NCBI GenBank assembly: GCA_028284675.1
Contig: JANQRI010000021.1
Span: 62,001 to 126,000 of the forward strand
Origin: Gammaproteobacteria bacterium
Lineage (GTDB): Bacteria; Pseudomonadota; Gammaproteobacteria; HTCC5015
Reading direction: 5' to 3'
DNA: 64,000 nucleotides
Both the position numbers and the translations under genes were made by a program. Positions 62,711 through 64,000 of the stretch are shown piece by piece. Position 1 is the first letter of the stretch; the number at the start of each line of letters is the position of its first letter. Below the pieces are notes generated by a model. The model made no database searches. It saw only the letters and a list, made by a program, of their open reading frames with translations, and had not been told where the DNA came from.

Positions 62711-64000
62711 TTAATCAAAATCTGACCAGCGGGTAAAACGCTTAGAGGTCATTTTCTTGATAATGGACCCTAACTTAGAACGGTCGAATCGATCAGTCTC
62801 GTGCTTCGAACCCTTGTCCGACTTTTTCATGACTTGCCAACCCTCTGAGTCTTCTAATGCGTCTTCCAGCGCATCTTCCTGGGATTTTTTCAATGCGTGT
62901 AGCGCTTCACTTGTCCAACGATCGATTATCTCTTTATTTACCTTATGGAAAGGAGCATCCACTTCAACACCATGTTTGATTCGGTAACTCTTCTCAGCAA
63001 CAGCATCAGCAAACGCCGGCGGTAATACAAAATCACCGGTTAGCACATCGAATGTGCCTTGCTTACGGCCCGCAACCGCATCCAGGCCTGCATCGGTCAT
63101 GTATTGCGCCAAGTGAGGTTTCAAACCATTAAACAATAAGGCCTGAGCTTGCTGACGATCATGCCTGTCCAGTCGGTCCGGTCCGGAGAAGCGTTTATGG
63201 TCATACCCATCCCCGCCATGCAGTAAGTCTTTACCGGAACCACCCCGCAAATCATCATTACCTTTGCCACCATAGATTTTGTCATTTCCCTGATGGCCAT
63301 ACAGGGTATCATTCCCTTCATCACCAAAAATAATATCGTTATTAAGCTTATCGTAAGCATAATAAGAATAATCTTTGTAACCATAGTGTTTATGATGACC
63401 ATAGTGATGCCAGTTATCATATCGATCATCATCGTCATATCCCTGATGATCACGTATATCGTTCAGCCTGACATTAAATTTATCAGTATCTTTGAAGCTA
63501 ATATGAACGCCCGGTATTTTTAATGAGAAGCTCACAACCAACGCTTCACTGTCGCCGATAATGAGATCATCGCCAGACCCGCCATGTAATTCGTCATTGC
63601 CCGCTACAATTATGCGATCATTTCGGAAGCCACCGCGGTGTTGCGCATCAAGATCGCCTCGATAGTATTCGTAACCCCAATGATACTGTTTGTTACCCTC
63701 CAAGTAATGTTCAATATCGTGTAACAAATTACGAACATCTTTGGAAAGTTTCTTCAAACCTTTTTTACCCACGGGCTTCTCCAGTATCACCGGCGAGGCT
63801 AACACCGCTGAATCACCAATAATGAGGTCTTCTCCTTTATCACCATAGATTTTGTCATTACCGATAGTGAGATCATAGGCATGATCCCAATCAATCAAGT
63901 TCAAACCCTTTTCACGTATATAATCGTCATGGTAGTGTTTATTGTCGTAACGGTAGCCACGCTCATCATCGCGATGATTTTTGCCGTAACCGTGACGATG
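62711..64000 (-). CDS. RTX (haemolysin-type calcium-binding) repeat protein, partial
   Basis: The frame is open across the right window edge, so the true start is outside; ~429 C-terminal residues are visible. It carries nonapeptide blocks of the GGxGxDxLx type: GNDKIYGDKGEDLIIGDS, GNDELHGGSGDDLIIGDS and GNDTLYGHQGNDKIYGGKGN. Between blocks are unusual His/Tyr/Asp-rich segments (WHHYGHHKHYGYKDYSYY). The last ~150 residues are charged and helical, ending TRWSDFD, without the usual type I secretion tail of small hydrophobic residues. It is the first visible gene of the SecA-like operon and is the likely cargo. Confidence 0.85.
   Translation of the reverse strand, partial: HRHGYGKNHRDDERGYRYDNKHYHDDYIREKGLNLIDWDHAYDLTIGNDKIYGDKGEDLIIGDSAVLASPVILEKPVGKKGLKKLSKDVRNLLHDIEHYLEGNKQYHWGYEYYRGDLDAQHRGGFRNDRIIVAGNDELHGGSGDDLIIGDSEALVVSFSLKIPGVHISFKDTDKFNVRLNDIRDHQGYDDDDRYDNWHHYGHHKHYGYKDYSYYAYDKLNNDIIFGDEGNDTLYGHQGNDKIYGGKGNDDLRGGSGKDLLHGGDGYDHKRFSGPDRLDRHDRQQAQALLFNGLKPHLAQYMTDAGLDAVAGRKQGTFDVLTGDFVLPPAFADAVAEKSYRIKHGVEVDAPFHKVNKEIIDRWTSEALHALKKSQEDALEDALEDSEGWQVMKKSDKGSKHETDRFDRSKLGSIIKKMTSKRFTRWSDFD

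Noticed and set aside
1..64000. CRISPR arrays, tRNA and rRNA genes
   Set aside because: I looked for regularly spaced direct repeats, cloverleaf-like segments with the TTCGA-type loop and conserved rRNA blocks and recognised none; a covariance-model scan would be needed to exclude a missed tRNA.

Overview
The window looks like a chromosome segment of a gammaproteobacterium whose order I cannot fix. Support comes from the gene content and synteny: truD, prfC, scpA-scpB with rluB, trpS, yciO, yciB-yciI-bolA, ilvI-ilvH-ilvC-pssA, and an M48/TPR protease of the BepA type. The first ~26 kb is compact and of moderate G+C. From ~37 kb to ~55 kb the sequence is visibly richer in A+T, spacing is looser, and most genes are accessory. 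These composition statements are by eye, not computed.

Layout. 1-16 kb: mostly core genes (tRNA and rRNA modification, chromosome condensation, translation, proline isomerase), plus a TetR regulator leading an operon with an RND/MMPL transporter, a LolA-like periplasmic protein and an outer-membrane barrel. 16-19.3 kb: a DMT transporter and two gene cassettes bounded by integron attC-like sites with no integrase in view (a CALIN); one cassette encodes a DUF4062 protein, the other a membrane protein. 19.3-27 kb: rimI, a family-4 uracil-DNA glycosylase, the pssA-ilvC-ilvH-ilvI block and the BepA-like protease. 27-36 kb: an XRE/HDOD pair, a low-complexity acidic protein, an ArsR regulator with an aquaporin, two divergent photolyase-family genes, DUF1223 and DUF547 proteins. 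36-42.3 kb: a fatty-acid desaturase, then a minus-strand locus with a periplasmic binding protein, histidine kinase, LuxR-type response regulator, a single-domain AfsA (A-factor synthase) homologue and a HAD phosphatase, which together suggest a butyrolactone-like signal circuit.

43-50 kb: a truncated filamentous-haemagglutinin fragment, then a large sigma-like factor, a membrane anti-sigma-like protein and an exported M48/TPR protease; a second, paralogous sigma-like factor faces the locus from the other side. 50-55 kb: a periplasmic binding protein coupled to a hybrid histidine kinase, a small unrecognised protein, and a FeeM-like N-acyltransferase.

55-64 kb: a tight minus-strand operon that I consider the best candidate for an undescribed system. 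An RTX-repeat protein (cut by the window end) is followed by a GAF-HlyD fusion, a PqqD-like/M50 peptidase/HlyD fusion, a shortened SecA-like ATPase and a periplasmic adaptor. No ABC-type RTX exporter is seen; a SecA-like motor takes its place. A small outer-membrane barrel lies downstream.
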